Assembly (NCBI GenBank): GCA_052161605.1
Contig: CP197409.1
From: JBKCUI01 sp052161605
GTDB lineage: Bacteria > Planctomycetota > Planctomycetia > Pirellulales > Pirellulaceae
Length of the DNA stretch: 64,000 nucleotides
Reading direction: 5' to 3' (one strand)
Shown here: piece by piece, positions 35,287 through 43,540 of the stretch
Layout of the letters: each line of letters starts with the position of its first letter
Numbering within the stretch: the stretch's first letter is position 1
Made by a program: the position numbers and the translations under genes
The notes under the pieces: model-generated
The model's input: the letters and a program-made list of their open reading frames with translations, nothing else
What the model was told of the DNA's origin: nothing
Database searches by the model: none

Positions 35287-35892
35287 TCATCGAAATAAAA
35301 AGTTTTCGAAGTGAATGATCGAAACGGCCAATATTCGTCGAATACTTCTTGGAGAACGCTGATAGGCTGAGGCGATTTCTTCGACCGATTCGCCTCGTAG
35401 TTTTCGGAGTATCAGATCTCGTGTTTTCGATCTCGAGAGACAATTAAAAGCGACGTAGAATGCATCTTGAACATCGATTTCATCTTGGTCGTGTCCTGTT
35501 TGGCGACTGCGAGTTAGCTCGGCGTAGAGAAGCGGTAAAGGTACGCACCTCTGCCTTTTTTGCCTTCCGTTATGCTTGCCTCGATTGATCCCTTGTTCGA
35601 ATATCAAGCGACAGATAACTGCCTGAATAAGCTCATGACTAATATTTCTCCACCGATTGCACGACTTTGCGAACGAGCAGAGCGTTTGCCACAAGACCAG
35701 CATGACCTCTTGAGCAAGATCTTCTTCGTATTGCTCACAACGATCCTGCCGGCCAAGCTGACGTCGGCAGCTTCGCCTCACATCGTCGATGTAAAGATTA
35801 TAGATCTCGTCGAATCCGCCAGGGTCGTCGAGTCGAATCCGCTCCAATGTAGGGCTCAGGTCTTGATCATGGGTTGGAGAGAGAGCAGACAT
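35287..35892 (-). CDS. ECF-type RNA polymerase sigma factor
   Basis: 201 residues and paralogous to the factor at 4369: shared LSPTLERIRLDDPGGFDEIYNLY start, basic RRSCRRQLGRQDRCEQYEEDLAQEV, and a C-terminal helix-turn-helix RGESVEEIASAYQRSPRSIRRIL. No adjacent anti-sigma. The gene may direct transcription of the downstream GT2. Confidence 0.85.
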   Translation of the reverse strand: MSALSPTHDQDLSPTLERIRLDDPGGFDEIYNLYIDDVRRSCRRQLGRQDRCEQYEEDLAQEVMLVLWQTLCSFAKSCNRWRNISHELIQAVICRLIFEQGINRGKHNGRQKRQRCVPLPLLYAELTRSRQTGHDQDEIDVQDAFYVAFNCLSRSKTRDLILRKLRGESVEEIASAYQRSPRSIRRILAVSIIHFENFLFR

Positions 35893-36240
35893 GGGCTTGT
35901 CCTCTTTAGGGCTTAAGGGTCGTGTTTCCAGTCCACGGATCCGTTAGAACGAGTCTCAATCGTTCCAGAAGTTTCAATGGAGTTTAAAACCGCCTTAAAC
36001 CCCTGTCAACAGGGCTTCGTTTTGTTTTCCGGTGAATACTGTTTAGGAATTTCTACGGATTTTTGACGCACGCGGCCTTTAGCTGCAAAAACAACGCGCG
36101 ATGCGAGCAACAAAGAGCCATCAAGGCGGAAGCGGAAGGGGGAATGACTCAAGAAATTCTCTGACAAAAAAAATCAGTGATGTGTGAACAGCGTTTTCAA
36201 GTACTTCCAGTCCACAGGAAGTTTTGTGTGGCATAACGTC
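35893..36240. other. Intergenic stretch, no supported gene
   Basis: About 350 bp, containing the promoter side of the ECF gene and the 3' side of the MauE-thioredoxin gene. A rightward 117-codon frame here is a shadow of the latter. Nothing else seen. Confidence 0.45.
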
Positions 36241-37108
36241 TTAGAAGCGACCGAGTCGGTCTTGGACGAAAACAGTCGCTTTGTCGGAATCTGCACCTTC
36301 CACAACTATGCCATTCTCGAGCGAGAATACGGCTGGGCTGCTGAAAAACGGTTCGGCACCGTGCCAGTCGATTCGTTGATCCGAATGATTCCACGACACT
36401 TGATCGAACCAGATATGCCACTGCCCATTCTGAGAGACCAACATCGCGATTCTCTCGTTTTTCCGATAGCTTGTAGGATCTGTGAAATAGGTTTGAACCA
36501 GTTCACGGCAATGAGCACAATCCTCGCGCACCAGTAAAACAAGCCATCGCCCTTGCTCCAAATCGGCGAACGCCGCATGATGCTGTTTCGTGAGAGGCCA
36601 TTCCTTTCCTAGCATCGAATCGGCCAATAGAAACTGCAACGGGTCGTCCGTTCGAGCACTGGTCGCACTGAGTGTCAAGCCAACTGATAACACGACTGCC
36701 GCAGTCGTCGAATATCCGAGCGCCCTCGGCAACCGATTCTGTGGAGTGCTGGGGCATGGTCTCGGCGGGAATAGTCCACCGAGTAACAGAATTATCAAAT
36801 CAAGAGGCAGCGTGACATTCGATCCGATCTTGGAACCAAAGCAATTGCAGTCTTGGCCGGTCCACAGCGAATAGCTCGCGAAGCAAGCCAATAGGGCAAA
36901 GAAAACCATCGCGACGCGCCACGACCAAAGAGCGGGCCCCACAAGAATAAAGACTCCCGCGAACGTTTCTGTGGCAACGGCAACAACTAGCAGCCACCAG
37001 GAGCTAAGCAATCCACCGGATAGTTAAGAGCTGGGGAGCCCATAGAACTTTTGCGATTGCAGCAACGATGAGTAGAGTACCCGGCAGAATACGTACTATT
37101 TTCCACAT
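36241..37108 (-). pseudogene. MauE-thioredoxin fusion, apparent frameshift near the start
   Basis: The main frame (from 37011) gives a four-helix MauE/DoxX-like membrane domain with DCNCFGSKIG, the CGCFG-type loop of that family, then a periplasmic thioredoxin-like domain with VREDCAHCRELV (CxxC). The protein would carry electrons or make disulfides outside the membrane. Its first helix is missing in this frame, but the adjacent frame from ATG 37108 reads MWKIVRILPGTLLIVAAIA and AKVLWAPQLL, exactly what the family has there, before a TAG at 37017-37019. A one-base shift between the two frames would restore a protein of about 285 residues. A true mutation or a sequencing error; the rest is intact. 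Confidence 0.7.
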
Positions 37109-37244
37109 CTAGAAAATTTTCCCGATTGAGTTGTTTGATTCGCTCACGGCTCCTCACGCCTCGATAAGAGTAGAGCCAGCTCCTCAAGCTGACAAGACAA
37201 AAGGGTACCACGGATCAGGGGTGTTCCGTTTCTCGTGCGTAGCA

Positions 37245-37515
37245 GGACTCGCAAGAGTTCTGTTTCTCGGTTTCCAAAGTGCGTAGAGGCGAACATCTAA
37301 CGTCAGGAGTCTCTGTGCAATCTGTGCCTCTGTGTTTCAAAAAATGTCTAGAAAAATTTCCCGTAAGAAAAGGCATCGCGAAAAGCGGTTTTTCCAACAG
37401 AAAAGCAGGGTTTTGGAGCGCAGGCCGCAGAAGAATGGAGGACACAGTGAAAAAATCTTCCCAGATTTCTTGTCGCGATCGAGCAAAAAAGTTGCATTAC
37501 TACCTCAGAGGGTCT
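37245..37515. repeat. Dispersed ~270-bp repeat, copy R1
   Basis: Starts around GGACTCGCAAGAGTTCTGT (a GCAA-loop hairpin), runs through CTCTGTGTTTCAAAAAAT and CGCGAAAAGCGGTTTTT, and ends with CGAGCAAAAAAGTTGCATT. Closest to R3 at 46622. It accounts for most of the 550 bp between the MauE gene and the first gene of island B; nothing else is seen there. Confidence 0.75.
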
Positions 37516-37659
37516 GTTTAACGAAAAACTCGGGGCGAGAAATGGTGCTCAGGTTTTCTGATTTATTGAGAGTCTGAGAATGCTGTGTTAATCGAAGGAA
37601 CAGGTGTTCGTCACGAAATTCCCCATCAGTTGCTCATTAATTTTACAAAGTGTTTTGCA

Positions 37660-38490
37660 ATGTCACTGTTAGACTTTTCCAAACGAATGAGCTGCTTTGG
37701 AATCTGTAGCATTTCGTTGCTTGGTTGTTCGGAATCCCTTTCCATTGGGCATTCGAACTGGAATTCACGCAATTCGTCTGTAGCTACAAACCGCATCGTA
37801 GAGCACGATTTCGGTTTCATTGTTGCAGGCAGTAACGTCCATCACACGTTCGAAATCACAAACGATACCAATGAAACTTGGACGATAGTCGAGACTAGGA
37901 GTGACTGTACTTGTACGGTTGCCAAGCTTGCAAAAAATGTCATTCCTCCCAACGAGACACTGGAAATTGTTGTTGGTTTCAACGCCCCCGATAGTCCATC
38001 CAACGATGTGCGCAAGGTCGGATTTTTCTTGGAAAAGAAGTCCAGCGATCCCATTCTTTTGCTGGTTAAAGCCCGGGTCAGAAAAAAGCTCAACGTATCC
38101 TCGGTTGACCTCGGGGTGCATTCGGTTGGCACAGGGGAGCGGCGCCCTGTTTTCTTCGATGTTGAAAATTTCTCAAAGGAAAGCTGGGATGGCATCAATA
38201 TCGAGTCCGATTGTCGATGGTTTAGCGGTACTGCTACGCAAGCGGATTTGGCTTATCAGGAAGATGGGCCTGTTCAGCGATGGCGTGTGACTTGCCAAAT
38301 CGATGCTGCCGATGTGGAGCACGGTGACCATCGAGGAAGGGTGATTATCTCGGGAGGCGGTTTGCGAGAAGAGGTACCAATTGTTATGAGGGTTATTTCG
38401 CCTGTCGTTGCCATTCCCGCTCAGGTGTTTTTCGGCTCCGTCGATCAGTTGAGCTTACCTGTCTACGCATTTGCTAACGATACAAGATGA
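37660..38490 (+). CDS. DUF1573 lipoprotein, island B
   Basis: 276 residues from ATG 37660. Lipoprotein signal MSCFGICSISLLGCSE with lipobox LLGC. The DUF1573 domain has VEHDFGFIVAGSNVHHTF (the 'fdFG-v-G-v-h-fe' start) and TRSDCTCTVAKL with the CxC signature, followed by a second beta domain. It is the first gene of island B and overlaps the C39 gene by 4 bp (ATGA). An upstream in-frame start at 37585 would bury the signal. Confidence 0.85.
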   Translation: MSLLDFSKRMSCFGICSISLLGCSESLSIGHSNWNSRNSSVATNRIVEHDFGFIVAGSNVHHTFEITNDTNETWTIVETRSDCTCTVAKLAKNVIPPNETLEIVVGFNAPDSPSNDVRKVGFFLEKKSSDPILLLVKARVRKKLNVSSVDLGVHSVGTGERRPVFFDVENFSKESWDGINIESDCRWFSGTATQADLAYQEDGPVQRWRVTCQIDAADVEHGDHRGRVIISGGGLREEVPIVMRVISPVVAIPAQVFFGSVDQLSLPVYAFANDTR

Positions 38491-39110
38491 GACAGTATCT
38501 CCTTTTAGTCCTAACCATTTTCTTGCCCTTCGCTGTACTGGGCGCCCAAGGCAATAAAATGGACGATGAGCCTGGGGGACCTATTCCCTATGCCGATTTT
38601 ATCTGTGGCCCCCGTTGCGTCCGCGAGGTGTTGACACATTTCGACATTCCATCAGACGTGATCGATTTAGCACGAGAAATGCAATGGCCCAAACTCGAAG
38701 CCGGAGCATCACTCGAACGAATCAAGGAAACCCTAGAGTCGCGTGGTCTGTTCACACATGCATTGAATTTGAAGCCGAATCAGTCAATCGAGTGGCCTTA
38801 TCCGGTAATTTTTCATTTGAATGTTGGTGGTGCCAAAATTGGGCATTTCCAGGTTCTCTGTCCTCGCGACGACGGATGGCTCGAAGTAAAGGACGGACTG
38901 CGCGGTAGTTCACGTATGAGCCATTACGATTGGGCTGGATACCGTTCTGGGGCAGTTTTGTTGGTGTCATCGAAACCCATTGAGGAGCCAGACACGGCAA
39001 TTAAAACGCTACCAAACCGAATGAGTATCATGGGAGTTGCGATCACCTTGGGCGGAACTCTAATGCTTTTTTTCCTTGTACCCAGGGTATGGATAAAAAA
39101 ATCATGTTGA
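38487..39110 (+). CDS. Membrane-tethered C39-type cysteine protease, island B
   Basis: 207 residues. Signal peptide (1-20), C39 domain with DFICGPRCVREVLTHF (Cys40), IGHFQVL (His120) and WLEVKDG (Asp136); the distances of 80 and 16 residues fit the C39 papain-like triad. A C-terminal helix (about 174-196) ends in VWIKKSC. The catalytic domain therefore lies outside the cytoplasm, with no ABC exporter attached. The gene overlaps the start of the peptide gene behind it, whose leader carries a textbook Gly-Gly motif. Diverged from the island A enzyme, but the same plan. Confidence 0.82.
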   Translation: MRQYLLLVLTIFLPFAVLGAQGNKMDDEPGGPIPYADFICGPRCVREVLTHFDIPSDVIDLAREMQWPKLEAGASLERIKETLESRGLFTHALNLKPNQSIEWPYPVIFHLNVGGAKIGHFQVLCPRDDGWLEVKDGLRGSSRMSHYDWAGYRSGAVLLVSSKPIEEPDTAIKTLPNRMSIMGVAITLGGTLMLFFLVPRVWIKKSC

Positions 39111-39577
39111 GAAAAATGGGAATTGTTTCGGGGGCAATGGCAGTGCTGGTTGGGCTAGCGATCTTGAGTTCGCAGTACGGTCAACCACGTATCATCGCTA
39201 CGGAACTAGAGTTGAGGGAAATTGTAGGTGGTGGTAGTGGATGTAAGGTAGACAGATCAGTCCATGACTATTTGTGTAACCATCAAAACGAGACAGGCTG
39301 TAAACAAACTAGCTGTAGTGCAGTGGGCAAGCCGTGTTCGGTAAGGGAGTTAACGATCAAGAATTCCGAGGGATGGAACGACGACTGTGATCTGGCTGAT
39401 GAGGGTAAAAATTCTTGCTCGAAACAAGACATTTATTGTAAGGTTTTGCAACATTGCAGTTCGTGCGAAGAGTACACAAATGAAAATAATCAAACGTATC
39501 TTGGATGTTCGGTTAGGAAATCCTTTGACCTAGGAAAACAATCTCATTACACCGCGACGGGGGCCGATTGCCTGTGA
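39104..39577 (+). CDS. Secreted Cys-rich peptide with double-glycine leader, island B
   Basis: 157 residues from ATG 39104, which overlaps the protease stop by 7 bp; an ATG at 39089 is also in frame. Residues 6-23 form a hydrophobic export helix, then TELELREIVGG ends at Gly43, matching the bacteriocin-type leader consensus (E-L-x-x-I-x-G-G). The mature part starts GSGCKVD and has 12 Cys in 115 residues with many Asn, Asp and Lys. Processing by the adjacent C39 protein is a strong inference from the overlap and the motif. No known mature family. Confidence 0.82.
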   Translation: MLRKMGIVSGAMAVLVGLAILSSQYGQPRIIATELELREIVGGGSGCKVDRSVHDYLCNHQNETGCKQTSCSAVGKPCSVRELTIKNSEGWNDDCDLADEGKNSCSKQDIYCKVLQHCSSCEEYTNENNQTYLGCSVRKSFDLGKQSHYTATGADCL

Positions 39578-39764
39578 TTAGGAAAAAGCGTTGAGATTTT
39601 TTCTGAAAGCGACTGGAAGAAGAGGACCTTCTGGTCGCTCGCACTAGATCACCAATTTATTGTTGTTAGAATTGCAATCTGTTTCTGTCATATCGTCAGG
39701 TGTGTGCCATCCGTGCCCCAAAATCGTGGTTTGTAAATTGTCATCAATCCTCCCCGAGTAAGTA

Positions 39765-40739
39765 ATGAGCCGTTTTATGAGTAAGAATATTGCGATGTCA
39801 ATTCTACTGGCTTTTCTAACAACTCACACCCTTCTTGGGGACGAAAAGAGCGTTGCGTTGGCAGGGTGCCGAGACAACTTCGAGCGACTCCGCACAGGTG
39901 CCTGTCGGATAGAAGTGACTATCGATAGTGGTAACCCCATTGAGATCAAAACTTGGTTTGATATTGATGTAGGAGCATTTCGCTTTGATCGGTTGGTGCC
40001 GGACGAAGACGGAATCGCGCAAGGTGGTCGTATAATTTATACCAAGGACAAAACCTATCAACGCTTGGGAATGCGTGCTGCTGGAAGAGCAGTCGTACGA
40101 AACATATCCTCTGCCGCCTCTCATTCGACGATTAGTTTTTTTGACGTGAGGAAGCTCGGTACCTTTTCCATCCCGGGACCGCCATATACCTTCAATGACA
40201 GAGTGATAGTGGACTCTATCTCGAACAATAAAGATGTTCAGGTAGAGGTTTTCGGTCACTTGACGAAATTGTCCTGGGAACAAGACGAACGCAGAAAGCA
40301 ATTATGGCTCGACGAAAGACAGGGGTATGGTTGGGTAAAAAATGTAACGGAATCAGATCTTACGAAATTAGACTTTGAAACCTCGTGGGAAGAGAAAGGT
40401 GGAGTCTTTGTTCCGGTTGGTATGAAATTTGTCAATAGGCAGTTGGATGTCACGGAAATCGTTACCGCGTCCGTTTCTTGGGAAATCGTAAACGGTCCGA
40501 TAGACCCATTTTTGTTCACTCCGGAGGCACTAGCCGGTGACGACCAAATATCACTTTACTCCAATGAACTTGGTGGTAGTCCCGTCTTCGTAGAAGCTCT
40601 GGGAAAGCGGTCGTCCGCAAGCCAAAAGGCACCTCCTATCAAAACAAACGGAAGCTTCCGTCTATCGGTCATCGTTCTGCTCGTCATCCTTTCTGTGGTG
40701 TCAGCGTTGCTTTGGATGCGAAGGACGAGTAGAGATTGA
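39765..40739 (+). CDS. Anchored secreted protein (LolA-like), island B
   Basis: 324 residues: signal peptide ending near LLGDE at 26, beta-rich body with GACRIEVTIDSG and IYTKDKTYQRLG, and a C-terminal helix (about 297-315) with tail WMRRTSRD. Similar plan and place in the operon to the island A proteins but little sequence identity. A 187-bp gap separates it from the peptide gene. Function unknown. Confidence 0.76.
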   Translation: MSRFMSKNIAMSILLAFLTTHTLLGDEKSVALAGCRDNFERLRTGACRIEVTIDSGNPIEIKTWFDIDVGAFRFDRLVPDEDGIAQGGRIIYTKDKTYQRLGMRAAGRAVVRNISSAASHSTISFFDVRKLGTFSIPGPPYTFNDRVIVDSISNNKDVQVEVFGHLTKLSWEQDERRKQLWLDERQGYGWVKNVTESDLTKLDFETSWEEKGGVFVPVGMKFVNRQLDVTEIVTASVSWEIVNGPIDPFLFTPEALAGDDQISLYSNELGGSPVFVEALGKRSSASQKAPPIKTNGSFRLSVIVLLVILSVVSALLWMRRTSRD

Positions 40740-40812
40740 GATAGGATTGGATTCTGGTAGGATTCGAGGGCGGTTGTCGTCGCCCATCTTACTTCCTTAC
40801 TCGTTCTATTCC

Positions 40813-41241
40813 ATGACTGCGATCAAAAGCCCGCGTAGAGCGATTGCCATCGTCTCGGTGATCGCGCTCAATCTTTTGTTGGCGTGCGTCCTCGCGAGAG
40901 CGGCGTGGGTGGCGTCTCCTACCTTCGATGAAACAGCCCACTTTGCAAGCGGGATCGTCTTGGCCCAATACGCGGATCCTGGCTACTTTCGGGTCAATCC
41001 GCCAGCCAACAAATGGTTGATCGCTTTCGTCGAACCCATCATCCCTGTTCTCGAATTACCTCCTGTTGTTCCCTCTACACAACAAAGCAACGCCTCTCGA
41101 ATGGAGTTCCAATTCGGACAGCAAGTCATGTCCGATAACGAGACGAATTACAGGCGAGGACTGTTGCTTCGCTGGCCAATCCACGCATCGGTCGCTTGCA
41201 TGACTGCGGAGAGTAGCCTGCTCAATGTCCCTCAGGATTAG
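40813..41241 (+). pseudogene. GT-C glycosyltransferase, internally deleted copy
   Basis: Residues 1-113 are nearly identical to the GT-C at 44705 (SPTFDETAHFASG, YFRVNPPANKWL). The frame then jumps to RGLLLRWPIHA, which in the intact gene comes 123 codons later. Both junction sites share GGCGAGG, so the 369-bp loss fits recombination between 7-bp direct repeats. It ends soon after in an unrelated tail, about 142 codons in all instead of 636. Only one or two helices remain, so it cannot be active. Confidence 0.85.
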
Positions 41242-41249
41242 CAGCCTAT

Positions 41250-41515
41250 TCTGGAAACGCAGAATCACGGAGGACGCGGAGGGCATGGCTCAGAATATCT
41301 CATGTCGCCAATCTCCGTGCTCTCGGTACCTCCGTGTATCAGAAAATTTCTCCCCAAGCCTCCCCTCAAGAAACTCGTGGCGAATAGCGATTTTTCGGGG
41401 AAAATAACAGGCTTTTGTAGCGAGAGCCGCATAAGAATGGAGGGCAAAGCGAAAAATTTTTCCAGAATTCCTGTCCGCGTTGAGCAAAAAAGTTGCATTA
41501 CTACTACAGAGGGTG
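41250..41515. repeat. Dispersed ~270-bp repeat, copy R2
   Basis: Begins at TTCTGGAAACGCAGA, runs through ACGGAGG and CTCGGTACCTCCGTGT, GGGGAAAATAACAGGCTTT and CGTTGAGCAAAAAAGTTGCAT. Closest to R4 at 54285. It follows the truncated GT-C gene and precedes island C. Confidence 0.75.
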
Positions 41516-41645
41516 GTCCTCAACGAGAAATTCCAGGTCGTAAACGTGCTCGGTTTTTTTCCAGAGAAAGAGTCTGAGATGGTCTCTACGTTATAGATGG
41601 CACAAAAAGTTATTGTTCTTGTCTGTTGTCGAATTAGGTCACAGT

Positions 41646-42653
41646 ATGCGGGGTAAAATATTAAATTTATTGATGATCGGGGGTTTGTCAGTTTGCGTTG
41701 GGGTGTATGTTCTTCCAGCCATTCCTTTGTTCTTTAAAGACGGACCATTGGAGCTTGAAGTCTCAGAAATTCCAACGGCTCTCATCCAAATGTCTGATTC
41801 GAAGATTATGCTCACGATACATAATCGTACTAGGGGAAAGGTGGCGGTATTGGATGCTCGCACAACATGCTCTTGCTTAAGTTTTGTTGATGTGCTCGAG
41901 GGGATAGAAATTAAGGCGGGTGGAAATCACCAAGTAAATTTGCATGTGAGAACGGGAATGTCGAGAGACGGGCTGTCGTCGACCGTTCTTATAAGATTTG
42001 AAAACGAACATGGCGAGTTAATTGCGATCAACAAGCATATTGGGTTGGATGTTGAGCCGATTGTAGACCTTAGTTCAAACTTTCTTGAGTTCGGAAAAGT
42101 AACTCGTGATTCAAAAGTGGTCGAAAAACTAGTTTTTTCTTCTCGTCGAAACGCTGAACTTGATGTTTTTCCACTCGCGAGAGAACACACAGGGTTCGTA
42201 ATTTCAGAGGTGCGTAAAATTTCAGATAACTGCACAGAGGTTAGTATAGAATTCGAACCAGCGCAGGTCGATTCGTCAGTTTCGAATTGGTACGGCAACT
42301 TGTCGTTTAGAACCTCGCTTACGGGAAATTACATTCATCATGTTTCTGCTCGAGTTACCATCACAAGGACGCTAACTGCTCATCCTCAAAAGATAGTGTT
42401 TACAAGACCAATTCAACGGCGGACGGTTTTTGTTTCTCAAAGTGCTTCGTCTAGTTTGGTTGAGGAGGCTGCGATCCATGTGACGGCAAGCGATCCCAAG
42501 TTGATAATCGAGTCGTTTGAGAAGGTCGATGAAAGGTGTTTTCGAATTGACGTGCTGTTGGCAGGAGAGATACCGGCTGAAGCATACCTCGAGGTTTCCA
42601 CTCAGGATACAAGTCAAAAAATTTCTATACCCGTTTCTCTTTGGAAAGGTTAA
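41646..42653 (+). CDS. DUF1573-like protein, island C
   Basis: 335 residues from ATG 41646; a TTG 33 bp upstream is in frame. N-terminal helix (5-26), then an ASH-type domain with DARTTCSCLSFVDVLEG near residue 75 (CxC signature), followed by two further beta repeats: VEPIVDLSSNFLEFGKV and TAHPQKIVFTRPIQRRTV. Longest DUF1573 member of the window. First gene of island C, 5 bp from the next start. Confidence 0.78.
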   Translation: MRGKILNLLMIGGLSVCVGVYVLPAIPLFFKDGPLELEVSEIPTALIQMSDSKIMLTIHNRTRGKVAVLDARTTCSCLSFVDVLEGIEIKAGGNHQVNLHVRTGMSRDGLSSTVLIRFENEHGELIAINKHIGLDVEPIVDLSSNFLEFGKVTRDSKVVEKLVFSSRRNAELDVFPLAREHTGFVISEVRKISDNCTEVSIEFEPAQVDSSVSNWYGNLSFRTSLTGNYIHHVSARVTITRTLTAHPQKIVFTRPIQRRTVFVSQSASSSLVEEAAIHVTASDPKLIIESFEKVDERCFRIDVLLAGEIPAEAYLEVSTQDTSQKISIPVSLWKG

Positions 42654-42658
42654 TAAAA

Positions 42659-43051
42659 GTGCGAAATTTTATGATTGGTTATTGTATGGTTTTCGTCGCT
42701 GTAGGCTGGGCTGTAGCCGAAGTCCTGGATTGCCCCAACAAAGCTCCCTCAAACGGAGTCGGTGCATGCCATGAAGAAGTAACCCTTTGTACGGACAACG
42801 TCACCGAATATACTTGTTTATCGCAATTCTTTCTTTCGTATGAGGTTAAACAGGATTTTCCTAGAAAGTGTGTTGAGAAAGAAGGCTTTCGCTGCAATCA
42901 ACCGCTAAAACCTTGCTACAGAAAGGCTGCTTGCACTTGGCAAAATGGGATTTGCGTAGAAGGAAATCCTAACCCCGCACTTTGGCAGAACAAAAAGAAA
43001 CGCGTTGGGGAGAAGTGCAACGATGACTGCGAAGAAAGCGAAGAGGCCTGA
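42659..43051 (+). CDS. Secreted Cys-rich peptide, island C, first paralogue
   Basis: 130 residues from GTG 42659; ATG 42671 is an alternative. Ordinary signal peptide ending at AVA before EVLDCPNK. The mature part has 11 Cys and the pattern VKQDFPRKCVEKEGFRCNQP, then LKPCYRKAACTWQNGIC, ending in a charged tail EESEEA. Unlike the peptides of islands A, B and D it has no Gly-Gly or Gly-Ala leader, and island C has no C39 protease. Paralogue of the next gene. Confidence 0.78.
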   Translation: MRNFMIGYCMVFVAVGWAVAEVLDCPNKAPSNGVGACHEEVTLCTDNVTEYTCLSQFFLSYEVKQDFPRKCVEKEGFRCNQPLKPCYRKAACTWQNGICVEGNPNPALWQNKKKRVGEKCNDDCEESEEA

Positions 43052-43120
43052 TAGAAACTTGCCTGTGGCAACCTCTTGAAAATGTTTTACACTTTACCAT
43101 TTTAATTTAGGAGAATTCTA

Positions 43121-43540
43121 GTGACTATCAAGTCTTCGAAAATCTTTTTCATTGTGGTCGTTATGTTTGTGTGTGTAAAGTCCTTTCGGGTTTGGGGGGA
43201 AGGGGAGTGTGACAACGAGAAACCGTCCGGAAATCTGATGGCTTGCGCGGAAGTTTTGACGTGCGGTTCATATGAAGACATGAATGCTTGCCTTAATGAT
43301 CCGGGTATTTTTCTTTATCCGAAACTCGTCAAACAAGATTTTCCGGCCGAGTGCGAGGAAAATGCAACCGGTTGGAATTGCAACGAGCCGTTGCGTCAGT
43401 GTTATAGAAATACACTTTGCCAATGGAGCAATGGTGTTTGTATTCCAACTGGGCTCCTAATGGCCCCATGGACGAGTGTAAAGAAGAAAGAGGGAGTCAA
43501 ATGTGGTACGGGCGGAGAAGAAGGCGAGATCGAAGAGTGA
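43121..43540 (+). CDS. Secreted Cys-rich peptide, island C, second paralogue
   Basis: 139 residues from GTG 43121, preceded by AGGAG at 8 bp. Signal peptide to about VWGEG. 10 Cys in the mature part, with VKQDFPAECEENATGWNCNEP and LRQCYRNTLCQWSNGVC aligning with its neighbour; identity is moderate while Cys, aromatic and Arg positions are kept. Charged tail EEGEIEE. The stop is overlapped by the GTG of the next gene (GTGA), tying it to the LolA-like gene. Confidence 0.78.
   Translation: MTIKSSKIFFIVVVMFVCVKSFRVWGEGECDNEKPSGNLMACAEVLTCGSYEDMNACLNDPGIFLYPKLVKQDFPAECEENATGWNCNEPLRQCYRNTLCQWSNGVCIPTGLLMAPWTSVKKKEGVKCGTGGEEGEIEE

Noticed and set aside
37279..37577. Frames of about 80 codons in the dispersed repeat (also at 41302, 46679, 54336)
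   Set aside because: Frames are not conserved between the repeat copies, so the conserved unit is DNA or RNA, not protein.
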